64,000 bases of DNA, from the NCBI GenBank assembly GCA_036384795.1, contig DASVLP010000033.1, positions 1-64,000 on the forward strand. The letters run 5' to 3'. The position numbers were made by a program, and so were the translations under genes. A model generated the notes under the pieces. That model did not search any database and was not told where the DNA came from. It was given only the letters and a program-made list of their open reading frames with translations. The first letter of the stretch is position 1, and every line of letters starts with the position of its first letter. Source of the stretch: Andeanibacterium sp036384795 (GTDB lineage Bacteria > Pseudomonadota > Alphaproteobacteria > Sphingomonadales > Sphingomonadaceae). Of this stretch, positions 34,017 through 42,176 are shown piece after piece.

Positions 34017-36314
34017 ATGGCTCAGAAACCCCGGCGGCAGCCGCACGGCTTGCCCTCGCGCGAGCAGATCCTCGACTTCATCCAGACTTCCGACACCCCC
34101 GCGGGCAAGCGCGAGATCGCGCGCGCGTTCGGGCTCAAGGGGCAGGAGCGGATCGCGCTCAAGCGCCTGCTCAAGGACATGGCCGAAGAAGGCCTGATCG
34201 ACGGCAAGAAGACCGCGTTCCACCGCATGGGCGGAGTGCCGAAAGTCACCGTGCTGCGCGTGGTCGACGTGGAGGACGGCGAGGCATTCGCGGTGCCCGA
34301 CACCTGGCAGGCCGAAGACGGCTCCACCCCGCCGCGCTTGCGGCTGATCGAGCGCAGCGGCGGCAAGAACCGTCAGGCGGCGCTCAAGCGCGGAGACCGT
34401 GTGCTGTCGCGCACCGAGGAAACCGGCGAGGGCTGGATCGCGCACCCGATGAAGGTCTTGCCGACAAGCGGCGAGGCGCTGATGGGCGTGGTCGAGCTCG
34501 ATGGCGCGGGCAAGGGCTGGCTCGCGCCGGTCGACAAGCGCGTGCGCAACTCCGCGCCGATCGCGGATCTGGGCGGCGCCGAGGCGGGCCAACTGGTGCT
34601 TGCCGAACCGGCGGGCAAGTCGCCGCGCGCGGGGGTCAAAGTGATCGAGGTGCTGGGCGATCCGCTGGCGCCCAAGGCGTTCAGCCTGATCGCGATCGCC
34701 AAGTACGGCATCCCTTGGCACTTTTCCGACGAGACCCTGGACGAGGCGAAGCTCGCGGCGAAGCTGCCGCTCAGCGAAGACGCTCGCGAGGATTTGCGGC
34801 ACTTGCCGATCGTCGCGATCGACCCTGCCGACGCGCGCGACCACGACGACGCGATCTGGGCCGAGCCCGACGGCGAGGGCGGGTTCGACGCGGTCGTCGC
34901 GATCGCCGATGTCAGCTTCTACGTACGGCCTTCCGGTGGTTCGGGGGGCGGTAAGCTCGATCGGGAAGCGAGGAAGCGCGGCAATTCGGTCTATTTCCCC
35001 GACCGAGTCGTGCCGATGTTGCCCGAAGTGCTGAGCGCCGACGTATGCTCGCTGAAAGCGGGCGAGGATCGCGCGGCGATGGCGTGCCATCTCAAGATCG
35101 ACAAGACCGGCCGCGTGACCGCGTGGCGCTTCACCCGCGCGCTGGTGCGGATCGCGCAGAACATCGCCTACGAGGATGCGCAAGCGGCGATCGATAGCGG
35201 CTCCGCGCCGGACACACTGACGAACCTCTGGGCCGCGTGGCGCGCGCTCGAAGGCGCGCGGCAGCAGCGCGACCCGCTCGAGCTCGAATTGCCCGAGCGC
35301 CGGGTGATGCTCGACGAGAACGGCAAGATCGCCGAGATCGCGCTGCGCGAGCGGCTCGACGCGCATCGGGTGGTCGAGGATTTCATGGTCGCCGCCAACG
35401 TCGCCGCAGCCAAGGCGCTCGAAAGCAAAGCGCACCCGGTGGTCTACCGCATCCACGAGCCGCCGAGCCGCGAGAAGCTCGTCGCGCTCAAGGATTACCT
35501 CCAGACCTTCGACCGCAAGCTCGCGCTCGGCCAGGTAATCACGCCGGGGCTGTTCAACCGCATGCTCAAGGACATCGCCGACGATGCCGAGCGCGCGCTG
35601 ATCATGGAGGCGGTGCTGCGCAGCCAGACCCAGGCCTATTACGGGCCGAAGAACGCGGGCCACTTCGGGCTCGCGCTGGGCAGCTACGCGCATTTCACCT
35701 CGCCGATCCGGCGCTATGCGGACCTGCTGGTCCACCGCGCGCTGGTCGACGCGTTCGGGCTCGAGCAGCCGGTGCCGCCAAAAACACTTGGGGCCAAGCT
35801 CCCGCCGGCGACCGGCCTTTCCGAGCGCGACCGCGCCGAGCTCGACAAAGTCAGCGAGGCGATCAGCGACGCCGAGCGCCGGGCGATGGCGGCCGAGCGC
35901 GAGACGATCGACCGCTACGCCGCCGCCTGGCTCGCAAGCCGCGTCGGCGAGGTGTTCCCGACGCGGATCACCGGGGTGCAGAAATTCGGCTTCTTCGCGA
36001 CCATCGTCGGCCTCGGCGGCGACGGACTGGTGCCGGTCTCGACGCTCGGCGCGGAATACTTCCACTACGACGAGGGGGCGCAAGTGCTGGCCGGCGAGCG
36101 GACCGGCACGCGCTTCGCGGTCGGCGACCGCGTCGAGCTGCGTCTCGCCGAAGCCAACCCGCTGACCGGGGCGCTGAAGTTCGAGCTGCCCGACAGCGCC
36201 GGCGCGCCGGTCGAGCCGCGCGGCAAGCGTCCGCCGGCGCCGCCGCGCAAGGGCAAGTACATTGCCGGCAAGCGGGGGAGGCCGGGGAACATCCGGCACC
36301 AGGGCAGGAAGTAA
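34017..36314 (+). CDS. rnr: Ribonuclease R
   Basis: 765-residue 3'-5' exoribonuclease of the RNB family, able to degrade structured RNA. A winged-helix N-terminus (SREQILDFIQTSDTPAGKREIARAFGL) leads to cold-shock domains. The catalytic block is IDPADARDHDDAIWAE with the four acidic residues, then GNSVYFPDRVVPMLPE and HFTSPIRRYADLLVHR. An S1 domain (GVQKFGFFATIVGLGGDGLVPVS) and a basic tail close it. The RNB domain contains a small Gly/Ser insertion (SGGSGGGK) after FYVRP. Start MAQKPRRQ at 34017; ATG at 34008 is an alternative. Confidence 0.96.
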   Translation: MAQKPRRQPHGLPSREQILDFIQTSDTPAGKREIARAFGLKGQERIALKRLLKDMAEEGLIDGKKTAFHRMGGVPKVTVLRVVDVEDGEAFAVPDTWQAEDGSTPPRLRLIERSGGKNRQAALKRGDRVLSRTEETGEGWIAHPMKVLPTSGEALMGVVELDGAGKGWLAPVDKRVRNSAPIADLGGAEAGQLVLAEPAGKSPRAGVKVIEVLGDPLAPKAFSLIAIAKYGIPWHFSDETLDEAKLAAKLPLSEDAREDLRHLPIVAIDPADARDHDDAIWAEPDGEGGFDAVVAIADVSFYVRPSGGSGGGKLDREARKRGNSVYFPDRVVPMLPEVLSADVCSLKAGEDRAAMACHLKIDKTGRVTAWRFTRALVRIAQNIAYEDAQAAIDSGSAPDTLTNLWAAWRALEGARQQRDPLELELPERRVMLDENGKIAEIALRERLDAHRVVEDFMVAANVAAAKALESKAHPVVYRIHEPPSREKLVALKDYLQTFDRKLALGQVITPGLFNRMLKDIADDAERALIMEAVLRSQTQAYYGPKNAGHFGLALGSYAHFTSPIRRYADLLVHRALVDAFGLEQPVPPKTLGAKLPPATGLSERDRAELDKVSEAISDAERRAMAAERETIDRYAAAWLASRVGEVFPTRITGVQKFGFFATIVGLGGDGLVPVSTLGAEYFHYDEGAQVLAGERTGTRFAVGDRVELRLAEANPLTGALKFELPDSAGAPVEPRGKRPPAPPRKGKYIAGKRGRPGNIRHQGRK

Positions 36315-36315
36315 A

Positions 36316-36398
36316 CGTCGTCCCGGGCTTGACCCGGGACCGCTGGCCACCAGGTCTGACCAGGAGGCCAGCGATCCCGGCGTGCGCCGGGATGACGG
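36316..36398 (+). repeat. Palindromic intergenic repeat after rnr
   Basis: An 83-base composite palindrome. It contains TCCCGGGCTTGACCCGGGA and CCCGGCGTGCGCCGGG hairpins, complementary inner blocks CGCTGGCC and GGCCAGCG, and outer ends CGTCGTCC and GGATGACG. It starts one base after the rnr stop and ends one base before the USP stop, so it probably also acts as a bidirectional transcript end. It is related to the copies inside the E2 gene and at 51495. Confidence 0.8.
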
Positions 36399-36854
36399 CT
36401 AACTCACCCGGTCGATATCCTCGTCGCTGAGGCCGCCGGGCACAATGAACACCGGGCAGGGCAAAGTGCCGGCCGCCTGGCTGAAGTGGGCCACCAGCGG
36501 GCCGGGTCCGCCTTCCCGCGCCGCGCCCAGCACCAGCGCCGCGACTTCCGGATGCTCGGCGAGGTATTCGCCGATCACTGCCTGGCCTTCGCCCTGGCGC
36601 ACGGTGATCGTGGGCATGCGCCCGCCGTCCGACAGCAGTTCGCTCGCCGCGCTGGTCGCCAGCGCCTCCGCGCGGTCGCGCGATTCTTCCTCGATCGTCG
36701 CCTGGACGCCGCCGAACGCGACGAAATCCTGCTTGGGCACCAGCGCGAGAATATGCACCGTGCCTTCGGTCCTGGCGGCGCGGCGCGCCGCGAAGCGCAA
36801 CGCCGAGCGGGCTTCCTGCGTCTCGTCCATGATCACCAGATAGACGCGCGTCAT
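36399..36854 (-). CDS. Universal stress protein family
   Basis: 151-residue UspA-fold protein: MTRVYLVIMDETQEARSALRFAARRAA, then a C-terminal nucleotide-loop-like region VAALVLGAAREGGPGPLVAHFSQAAGTLPCPVFIVPGGL. The canonical ATP loop G-x2-G-x9-G-S/T is not clean, so ATP binding is uncertain. The start at 36854 is the family start; the frame remains open upstream but overlaps the E2 leader. Confidence 0.88.
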   Translation of the reverse strand: MTRVYLVIMDETQEARSALRFAARRAARTEGTVHILALVPKQDFVAFGGVQATIEEESRDRAEALATSAASELLSDGGRMPTITVRQGEGQAVIGEYLAEHPEVAALVLGAAREGGPGPLVAHFSQAAGTLPCPVFIVPGGLSDEDIDRVS

Positions 36855-37012
36855 CGCTGCTCCCCTTGGCCAACCTATCGGGCGAAAGGGCTTTTCGCGC
36901 AAGAAGCTTGGCCGGATCGTCTCCGGCGCGCTTAGGACAGGCTTGCTCCGACGCGCCAAATTGGCCAGAGACGCAAGCCGAACCACCCCATCGAAGGACG
37001 AACCCGCCCGCC

Positions 37013-38308
37013 ATGTCGATCGCGATCAGGATGCCCGCGCTGTCACCGACCATGGAGGAGGGCACGCTCTCCCGCTGGCTGGTCAAGCCGGGCGACAAAG
37101 TCAGCGCCGGCGACGTGATGGCCGAGATCGAGACCGACAAGGCGACGATGGAGTTCGAGGCGGTGGATGAGGGCACGATCGCGGACATCGCGGTGCCCGA
37201 GGGGACCGAGAACGTGAAAGTCGGCGAAGTAATCGCGACGCTGGCCGAAGAGGGCGAGGACGTGGCGAGCGTCAAGCCTGCGAAGGGCGGGGCTGCGGCC
37301 GCGCCAGCTGCGGCAAAGGCGCCGGAGCCCAAAGAAGAAGTCGTCGTCCCGGCGCAAGCTGGGACCGCCCGAAGCAAAGAGCAACCTCAAGCGACCCCAG
37401 TATCCGCTGGGGCGACGAGGGATGGCGACCGCGTGATCGCCTCCCCGCTCGCCAAGCGGATCGCCGAGCAGAAGGGGATCGACCTCAAGTCGGTCAAGGG
37501 CAGCGGCCCCAACGGGCGGATCGTCAAGGCCGACCTGGAGCGAGCCCCGGCGCAAGCCGGGGCCTCCCAACGCACGCACGAGGCCCCTGCTTCCGCAGGG
37601 GCTCAGGTCGACTTCGGCATCCCGCACGAAGTCGAGAAGCTCAGCAACGTGCGCAAGGTCATCGCGCGCCGCCTGACCGAATCCAAGCAGACGATCCCGC
37701 ATATCTACCTCACCGTCGACATCCGGCTCGACGCGCTGCTCAAGCTGCGCGGCGAGCTCAATGCCGCGCTCGAGGCGGACGGCATCAAGCTTTCGGTCAA
37801 CGACCTGCTGATCAAGGCGCTCGCCAAGGCGCTGCTGCGGGTGCCGCAGTGCAACGTGCAGTTCGCCGGCGACGAGCTGCTCAAGTTCAGCCGTGCCGAC
37901 ATCTCGGTCGCGGTGTCGATCCCCGGCGGGCTGATCACCCCGATCGTCAAGGACGCGGGCAACAAGTCGGTCGCGACGATCTCGACCGAGATGAAGGACC
38001 TTGCCGGCCGCGCCCGCGAAGGCAAATTGCGGCCCGAGGAATTCCAGGGCGGCACCGCCAGCCTGTCGAACATGGGCATGTTCGGGATCAAGCAGTTCGA
38101 GGCGGTGATCAACCCGCCGCAGGCGATGATCATGGCGATCGGCGCGGGCGAGAAGCGCCCGTTCGTGGTCGACGGCGCCTTGTCGGTCGCCACGGTGATG
38201 ACCGCCACCGGCAGCTTCGACCACCGCGCGATCGACGGCGCCGATGGCGCGCAGCTGATGCAGGCGTTCCAGCACCTGATCGAGCAGCCGCTGGGGCTGG
38301 TGGCTTGA
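37013..38308 (+). CDS. pdhC: Pyruvate dehydrogenase E2 (dihydrolipoamide acetyltransferase)
   Basis: 431 residues. A lipoyl domain (1-80) carries Lys43 in EIETDKATMEFEAVDEG. The subunit-binding domain occupies about 141-176 (VIASPLAKRIAEQKGIDLKSV...GRIVKADLE). The catalytic domain starts near 199 and ends with the active-site His in GSFDHRAIDGADGAQ. Both interdomain linkers contain repeat-derived peptide (110-135 and 177-198; see the repeat entries). The gene for E1 is not adjacent; a thioesterase, a DUF559 gene and E3 follow. The substrate assignment to pyruvate rests on similarity and on the linked lpd. Confidence 0.93.
   Translation: MSIAIRMPALSPTMEEGTLSRWLVKPGDKVSAGDVMAEIETDKATMEFEAVDEGTIADIAVPEGTENVKVGEVIATLAEEGEDVASVKPAKGGAAAAPAAAKAPEPKEEVVVPAQAGTARSKEQPQATPVSAGATRDGDRVIASPLAKRIAEQKGIDLKSVKGSGPNGRIVKADLERAPAQAGASQRTHEAPASAGAQVDFGIPHEVEKLSNVRKVIARRLTESKQTIPHIYLTVDIRLDALLKLRGELNAALEADGIKLSVNDLLIKALAKALLRVPQCNVQFAGDELLKFSRADISVAVSIPGGLITPIVKDAGNKSVATISTEMKDLAGRAREGKLRPEEFQGGTASLSNMGMFGIKQFEAVINPPQAMIMAIGAGEKRPFVVDGALSVATVMTATGSFDHRAIDGADGAQLMQAFQHLIEQPLGLVA
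37341..37417 (+). repeat. Palindromic repeat inside pdhC, first linker
   Basis: Ends TCGTCG and CGACGA enclose two hairpins, TCCCGGCGCAAGCTGGGA and CCCCAGTATCCGCTGGGG. It is translated in frame as residues 110-135, giving PAQAG and VSAGA peptides, and separates the lipoyl and E1/E3-binding domains. It resembles the intergenic elements at 36316 and 51495. Confidence 0.72.
37542..37606 (+). repeat. Palindromic repeat inside pdhC, second linker
   Basis: Outer ends GAGCCCC (37542-37548) and GGGGCTC (37598-37604) are perfect inverted repeats. Inside are hairpins GCCCCGG-CGCAAG-CCGGGGC and GCCCCTGC-TTCC-GCAGGGGC. It is translated as residues 177-198 in the same frame as the first copy (again PAQAG and SAGA), between the binding and catalytic domains. 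Confidence 0.78.
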
Positions 38309-38335
38309 GCGCCTCGTCTCCCCGCGGCCAACGAG

Positions 38336-38713
38336 ATGAGTGATTTACCCCAAGTCGAACCAGCCATCCGCGTCGTCGCGATGCCTGCCGACGCCAATGC
38401 TTATGGCGACATCTTCGGCGGCTGGCTGGTCAGCCTGATGGACAACGCGGGCGGCCTGGTCGCCGCGCTGCGGGCCAAGGGGCGGGCAGTCACGGTGGCG
38501 ATCGACGGGATGCAGTTCCTCGAGCCGGTCAAAGTCGGCGACGAAGTCTCGGTCTATGCCGAGATCGAGCGGGTCGGGCGCACCAGCATGAACATCCACG
38601 TCGAAGCCTGGCGCCGCCCGCGACACGGCGAAACGCGCTACAAGGTGACCGAGGCGAAATTCACGTTCGTCGCGGTGGACGAGCATGGGCGGCCAAGGGC
38701 GGTGGATTTGTGA
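38336..38713 (+). CDS. YciA-like acyl-CoA thioesterase
   Basis: 125-residue single hotdog-fold protein. AMPADANAYGDIFGGWLVSLMDNAGGLVA includes the catalytic Asp, and VAIDGMQFLEPVKVGDEVSVYAEIERVGRTSMNIHVE is the central strand block. Members hydrolyse short to medium acyl-CoA esters. It follows pdhC by 27 bases and overlaps the next gene by 4 (GTGA). Confidence 0.92.
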   Translation: MSDLPQVEPAIRVVAMPADANAYGDIFGGWLVSLMDNAGGLVAALRAKGRAVTVAIDGMQFLEPVKVGDEVSVYAEIERVGRTSMNIHVEAWRRPRHGETRYKVTEAKFTFVAVDEHGRPRAVDL

Positions 38714-39186
38714 GCAAGGAAACGTCTTCCGATAACTCCTCCCCCCTCGCGGGGGAGGAAGGGGCCCGCCGCGCAGCGGTGGGAAGGAGAGGGGGCAAGC
38801 GCGACCTGCTTTCCTTGGCGAAGCGGATGCGGAGCGCACAGACCGACGCGGAGAGCAAGCTCTGGTCGATGTTGTGCGGCAAGCGTCTCAACGGCTGGAA
38901 GCTCAAACGGCAGGAGCAGATTGACGACTACATCGTCGATTTCGTGAACTTCGAGAAACGGCTGATCGTTGAGGCGGACGGCTCCCAGCATGCAGAGAGT
39001 CTGGCCGATGCTAAGCGCGATGCTTATCTAGTCGGCCAGGGTTTCGAGGTCCTTCGGTTCTGGAACAACGACATTCTGATTAATCCCGACGGGGTCGCGA
39101 CCGCAATTCTCGCTACGCTCGAAACCCCTCTCCCCAACCCCTCTCCCGCAAGGGGAGAGGGGCTTACTGGAGCGATTAATGGCTGA
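38710..39186 (+). CDS. DUF559 endonuclease-like protein (Vsr superfamily), repeat-flanked
   Basis: 158 residues from a GTG at 38710. The core (about 33-137) is a PD-(D/E)XK fold related to Vsr: DAESKLWSMLCGKRLNG (Glu48), YIVDFVNFEKRLIVEADGSQH (Asp77, Glu88, Asp90) and LVGQGFEVLRFWNNDIL. Residues 11-29 and 140-151 are encoded by palindromic repeats rather than by nuclease sequence. The gene sits between the thioesterase and E3 genes, overlapping both, so it appears inserted into the operon. Activity is unproven; it may be a mobile or repair nuclease. Confidence 0.83.
   Translation: MSKETSSDNSSPLAGEEGARRAAVGRRGGKRDLLSLAKRMRSAQTDAESKLWSMLCGKRLNGWKLKRQEQIDDYIVDFVNFEKRLIVEADGSQHAESLADAKRDAYLVGQGFEVLRFWNNDILINPDGVATAILATLETPLPNPSPARGEGLTGAING
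38736..38795 (+). repeat. GC-palindromic repeat at the 5' end of the DUF559 gene
   Basis: CCTCCCCCC-TCGC-GGGGGAGG (38738-38758) forms a strong hairpin, followed by GGGCCCGCCGCGCAGCGG and GGGAAGGAGAGGGGG. It is translated as part of the DUF559 N-terminus. The makeup matches a common type of dispersed bacterial intergenic palindrome. Confidence 0.7.
39138..39162 (+). repeat. GC-palindromic repeat at the 3' end of the DUF559 gene
   Basis: CCCCTCTCCC-GCAA-GGGGAGAGGGG, a 10-11 base-pair hairpin, preceded by a partial direct copy CCCCTCTCCCC at 39125-39135. It is translated as the DUF559 C-terminus (NPSPARGEG) and ends 16 bases before the lpd start, where it would lie in the lpd leader. Confidence 0.72.
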
Positions 39187-40588
39187 CCAATACGACGTGA
39201 TCGTCCTCGGATCGGGCCCCGGCGGCTATGTCGCGGCGATCCGAGCCGCGCAGTTGGGGCTCAAGACCGCGATCGTCGAGCGCGAATTGCTCGGCGGGAT
39301 CTGCCTCAACTGGGGGTGCATCCCGACCAAGGCGCTGCTGCGCTCGGCGGAGATCTTTCACTACATGCAGCATGCGAAGGATTATGGCCTTTCCGCCAAG
39401 GGGATAGAGGCCGATCTGGAAGCGGTGGTGAAGCGCAGCCGCGGGGTGGCGAAGCAGCTCAACCAGGGCGTCACCCACCTGATGAAGAAGAACAAGATCG
39501 CCGTGCACATGGGCGAGGGCAAATTGCTCGGCCCGGGAAAGCTCGAAGTGAAGGGCGAAAAAGGCACCGAAACCCTCAGCGCCAAGCACATCATCGTTGC
39601 CACCGGCGCGCGGGCGCGCGACCTGCCGTTCGCGCCGGCCGACGGCAAGCGGGTGTGGACTTACCGCCACGCGATGACCCCACGGGAGATGCCAACCAAG
39701 CTGCTGGTGATCGGCAGTGGCGCGATCGGAATCGAGTTCGCGAGCTTCTACCGCGACATGGGCGCCGAAGTGACGGTGGTCGAGATGCTCGACCGGGTGG
39801 TGCCGGTGGAGGACGCGGACGTTTCCGCGTTCCTCGAAAAGGCGCTGACCAAGCAGGGCATGACGATCATGACGGGGGCAGGCGTCGAGGAGCTGAAGAC
39901 GAGCGACAAGGGCGTCTCGGCCAAGATCAAGGGCAAGGACGGCAAAGTCCAGAGCGCCGAGTTCAGCCACGCGATCGTCGCGATCGGGATCGTGCCGAAC
40001 ACCGAGAACGTCGGGCTCGAAAAGCTCGCCGAGATGGACCGCGGCTTCATCAAGATCGACCCCTACGGCCGCACCAAGACCAAGGGCCTGTGGGCGATCG
40101 GCGACTGCGTGCCCGGCCCGTGGCTGGCGCACAAAGCGAGCCACGAGGGCGTCACCGCCGCCGAGGCGATCGCGCAGGAGCTGGGCAACACAGACGTCCA
40201 CCCGCACCCGCTCGACCGCATCGCGATCCCCGGGTGCACTTATTGCCGCCCGCAGATCGCCAGCGTCGGGCTGACCGAGGCTAAGGCGAAGGAAGCCGGC
40301 CACGCGGTGAAGGCCGGGACGTTCCCGTTCATCGGCAACGGCAAGGCGATCGCGCTCGGCGAGGCGGAAGGGTTCGTGAAGACGGTGTTCGACGCCAAGA
40401 CCGGGGAACTGCTCGGCGCGCACATGGTCGGGGCCGAAGTCACCGAGATGATCCAGGGCTTCACCGTCGGCAAAGTGCTCGAGACCACCGAGGCCGAGCT
40501 GATGAACACGATCTTCCCGCACCCGACGATCAGCGAATCGATGCACGAGAGCGTGCTTGCAGCTTATGGGCGCGCGTTGCACATTTGA
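39179..40588 (+). CDS. lpdA: Dihydrolipoyl dehydrogenase (E3)
   Basis: 469-residue FAD disulfide oxidoreductase that reoxidises lipoamide in 2-oxoacid dehydrogenase complexes. FAD site VIVLGSGPGGYVAA; redox disulfide Cys42/Cys47 in GGICLNWGCIPTKALL; NAD site VIGSGAIGIEFASFYRDMGAEVTVVE; the second FAD motif GLWAIGDCVPGPWLAHKASHEG; interface His in HPHPTISESMHE-type block (FPHPTISESMHES). The start overlaps the DUF559 gene by 8 bases. Confidence 0.96.
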   Translation: MADQYDVIVLGSGPGGYVAAIRAAQLGLKTAIVERELLGGICLNWGCIPTKALLRSAEIFHYMQHAKDYGLSAKGIEADLEAVVKRSRGVAKQLNQGVTHLMKKNKIAVHMGEGKLLGPGKLEVKGEKGTETLSAKHIIVATGARARDLPFAPADGKRVWTYRHAMTPREMPTKLLVIGSGAIGIEFASFYRDMGAEVTVVEMLDRVVPVEDADVSAFLEKALTKQGMTIMTGAGVEELKTSDKGVSAKIKGKDGKVQSAEFSHAIVAIGIVPNTENVGLEKLAEMDRGFIKIDPYGRTKTKGLWAIGDCVPGPWLAHKASHEGVTAAEAIAQELGNTDVHPHPLDRIAIPGCTYCRPQIASVGLTEAKAKEAGHAVKAGTFPFIGNGKAIALGEAEGFVKTVFDAKTGELLGAHMVGAEVTEMIQGFTVGKVLETTEAELMNTIFPHPTISESMHESVLAAYGRALHI

Positions 40589-40634
40589 GCGCGCCGCCCG
40601 ATCATTTCTTGCGACGCGCTGTTAGGATCGGCGA

Positions 40635-41195
40635 ATGAGCGAGGCCGAATATCTCGACGGGCGGCTCCTGCTGGCAATGCCAGGCATGGTCGACCCGAAT
40701 TTCGAGCGTTCGGTGATCGCGTTGTGCGTGCACGACGCGCAAGGCGCGGTCGGGATCGGCGTCGGGCACTTGCGCGCCGGGATCCGCTTCCACAACCTGC
40801 TGCGCGAGGTGGGGGTCGATCCCGGCGTCGCGCCCGACCGGCCGGTGCATCACGGCGGTCCAGTCGAGCCGGGGAGGGGCTTCGTGCTCCATTCGCCCGA
40901 CTGGCGCGACGACGATACGATCGCGGTGCCCCCGCTCGGCGCGCTGTCGGGCTCGATCGCAGTACTGCGCGCGATCGCGGAGGGAAGGGGGCCCAAAGCC
41001 TGGCTGATCGCGCTCGGCTATGCCGGCTGGGGGCCGGGCCAGCTCGACGACGAGATGCGCTATCACGGCTGGTTCGCGGCCACCGGCCGGCCCGAGATCG
41101 TGTTCGAGACCGCAGTCGAGCAGCGCTGGCCGGCGGCCTGGAAAGCCGAAGGGATCAACCCGGCGCAGCTCGTCGGCCGCACCGGCACCGCCTGA
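40635..41195 (+). CDS. YqgE/AlgH family protein
   Basis: 186 residues. The family is recognised by YLDGRLLLAMPGMVDPNFERSVIALCVHD, GGPVEPGRGFVLH and ALGYAGWGPGQLDDEMRYHGWF. The fold is known but no biochemical role is settled; AlgH was named for alginate regulation in Pseudomonas. The gene is monocistronic, 46 bases after lpdA, and converges on the radical SAM gene. Confidence 0.93.
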   Translation: MSEAEYLDGRLLLAMPGMVDPNFERSVIALCVHDAQGAVGIGVGHLRAGIRFHNLLREVGVDPGVAPDRPVHHGGPVEPGRGFVLHSPDWRDDDTIAVPPLGALSGSIAVLRAIAEGRGPKAWLIALGYAGWGPGQLDDEMRYHGWFAATGRPEIVFETAVEQRWPAAWKAEGINPAQLVGRTGTA

Positions 41196-41198
41196 GGC

Positions 41199-42176
41199 CT
41201 ACTCGGCCGGCAGCGGCATCGGCGCGGAGCGGCCGAGCTTCTGCTTGCCGCGCCAGCGATCGAAGAAGCTCGCCTGGTGAACGCAGCTGACGGTGCAATA
41301 GGGGGCGCACTCTTTGGGGCTCTCGAACTCGCGGCGAATGTCCTCGCGCCCATATTGCGTTAGCGGAATGCCGGGCTCGCCGCGCTGCTGCGAGCAGTAA
41401 TGAACCAGCCCGTCCTCGCAGATATAGAGATAGCGCCCGCCCGCGCGGCAGCTCCAGGCGTTGGGCTTGCCATCCAACAGGTTCTTCTGGAACAGCCAGT
41501 AGTTGAACCGGTGCGCGACCGAACCTTCGGCCATCAGCGTGTGATAGACCGCGCGCTGGCTCGCCGAAAGCGGGGCGAGGGTGCCGTCGCCGCCGTGGAG
41601 CACCCCGACGGTGTGCGAGAAGCCGAGCGCCCTGGCGGTGCGCGCGACTTCCTTGGCGTCCTGCGTGCGCTCTTCGGTGATGCCCAGCACCGAGTTGATG
41701 TTGACCTTGAACGCGGCATGTTCGGACAACAGCTCGAGCTTGCCGCGCAGCGACTTCAGCGTCTTCTTCGAGACCTCGTCGGGCTTCACCCCGTCGATCG
41801 AGATCTGCAGCGCCTGAAGCCCCGCCTCGTTCATCGCCTCGATCCGCTCGCGGGTGAGCAGGAAGCCGTTGGTGATCGTCGTTGCGGTCATCCCGCGCGC
41901 GCGGATGTGCGCGATCACCGCTTCGTGGCCGGGATTGGTCAGCGGCTCGCCGCCGGTCAGGGTGATCACCCGGGTGCCGAGCTCGGCCAGGCGGTCGATG
42001 CGCGCGATAAGGACATCGAGCGGGATCGGCTGCGAAACTTTGTCGAACTCGTTGCAGTAGGCGCAGTCGAGGTTGCAGTAGCGGGTGACCACGAGGTGCG
42101 CGAGCAGCGGCTTTCCCGGCGCGAACAGTGCCGTCGAGAGATAGCGCGCCCCATCGCGCCAAGTCACGTCTGCCAT
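41199..42176 (-). CDS. Radical SAM protein with C-terminal cysteine cluster (SPASM-like)
   Basis: 325 residues. The cluster motif is CNLDCAYC (Cys34, Cys38, Cys41), followed by TLTGGEPLTNPG and the SAM-binding strand ISIDGVKPDE. The C-terminal part holds WSCRAGG, YICEDGLVHYCSQQ and CAPYCTVSCVHQ, arranged like a SPASM/twitch auxiliary Fe-S site. Such enzymes modify peptides, proteins or lipids; no precursor peptide gene is evident beside it. The ATG at 42176 begins MADVTWRDGARYLS. Substrate unknown. Confidence 0.85.
   Translation of the reverse strand: MADVTWRDGARYLSTALFAPGKPLLAHLVVTRYCNLDCAYCNEFDKVSQPIPLDVLIARIDRLAELGTRVITLTGGEPLTNPGHEAVIAHIRARGMTATTITNGFLLTRERIEAMNEAGLQALQISIDGVKPDEVSKKTLKSLRGKLELLSEHAAFKVNINSVLGITEERTQDAKEVARTARALGFSHTVGVLHGGDGTLAPLSASQRAVYHTLMAEGSVAHRFNYWLFQKNLLDGKPNAWSCRAGGRYLYICEDGLVHYCSQQRGEPGIPLTQYGREDIRREFESPKECAPYCTVSCVHQASFFDRWRGKQKLGRSAPMPLPAE

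Noticed and set aside
31462..34197. 911-codon open frame on the plus strand across proS and the M3 peptidase
   Set aside because: It runs out of frame through proS and antisense to a peptidase with an intact HEFGH motif; its sequence has no family similarity that I can see.
36316..39162. CRISPR-like array from the several short palindromes
   Set aside because: Copies are few, irregularly spaced, non-identical and partly coding; no cas genes.
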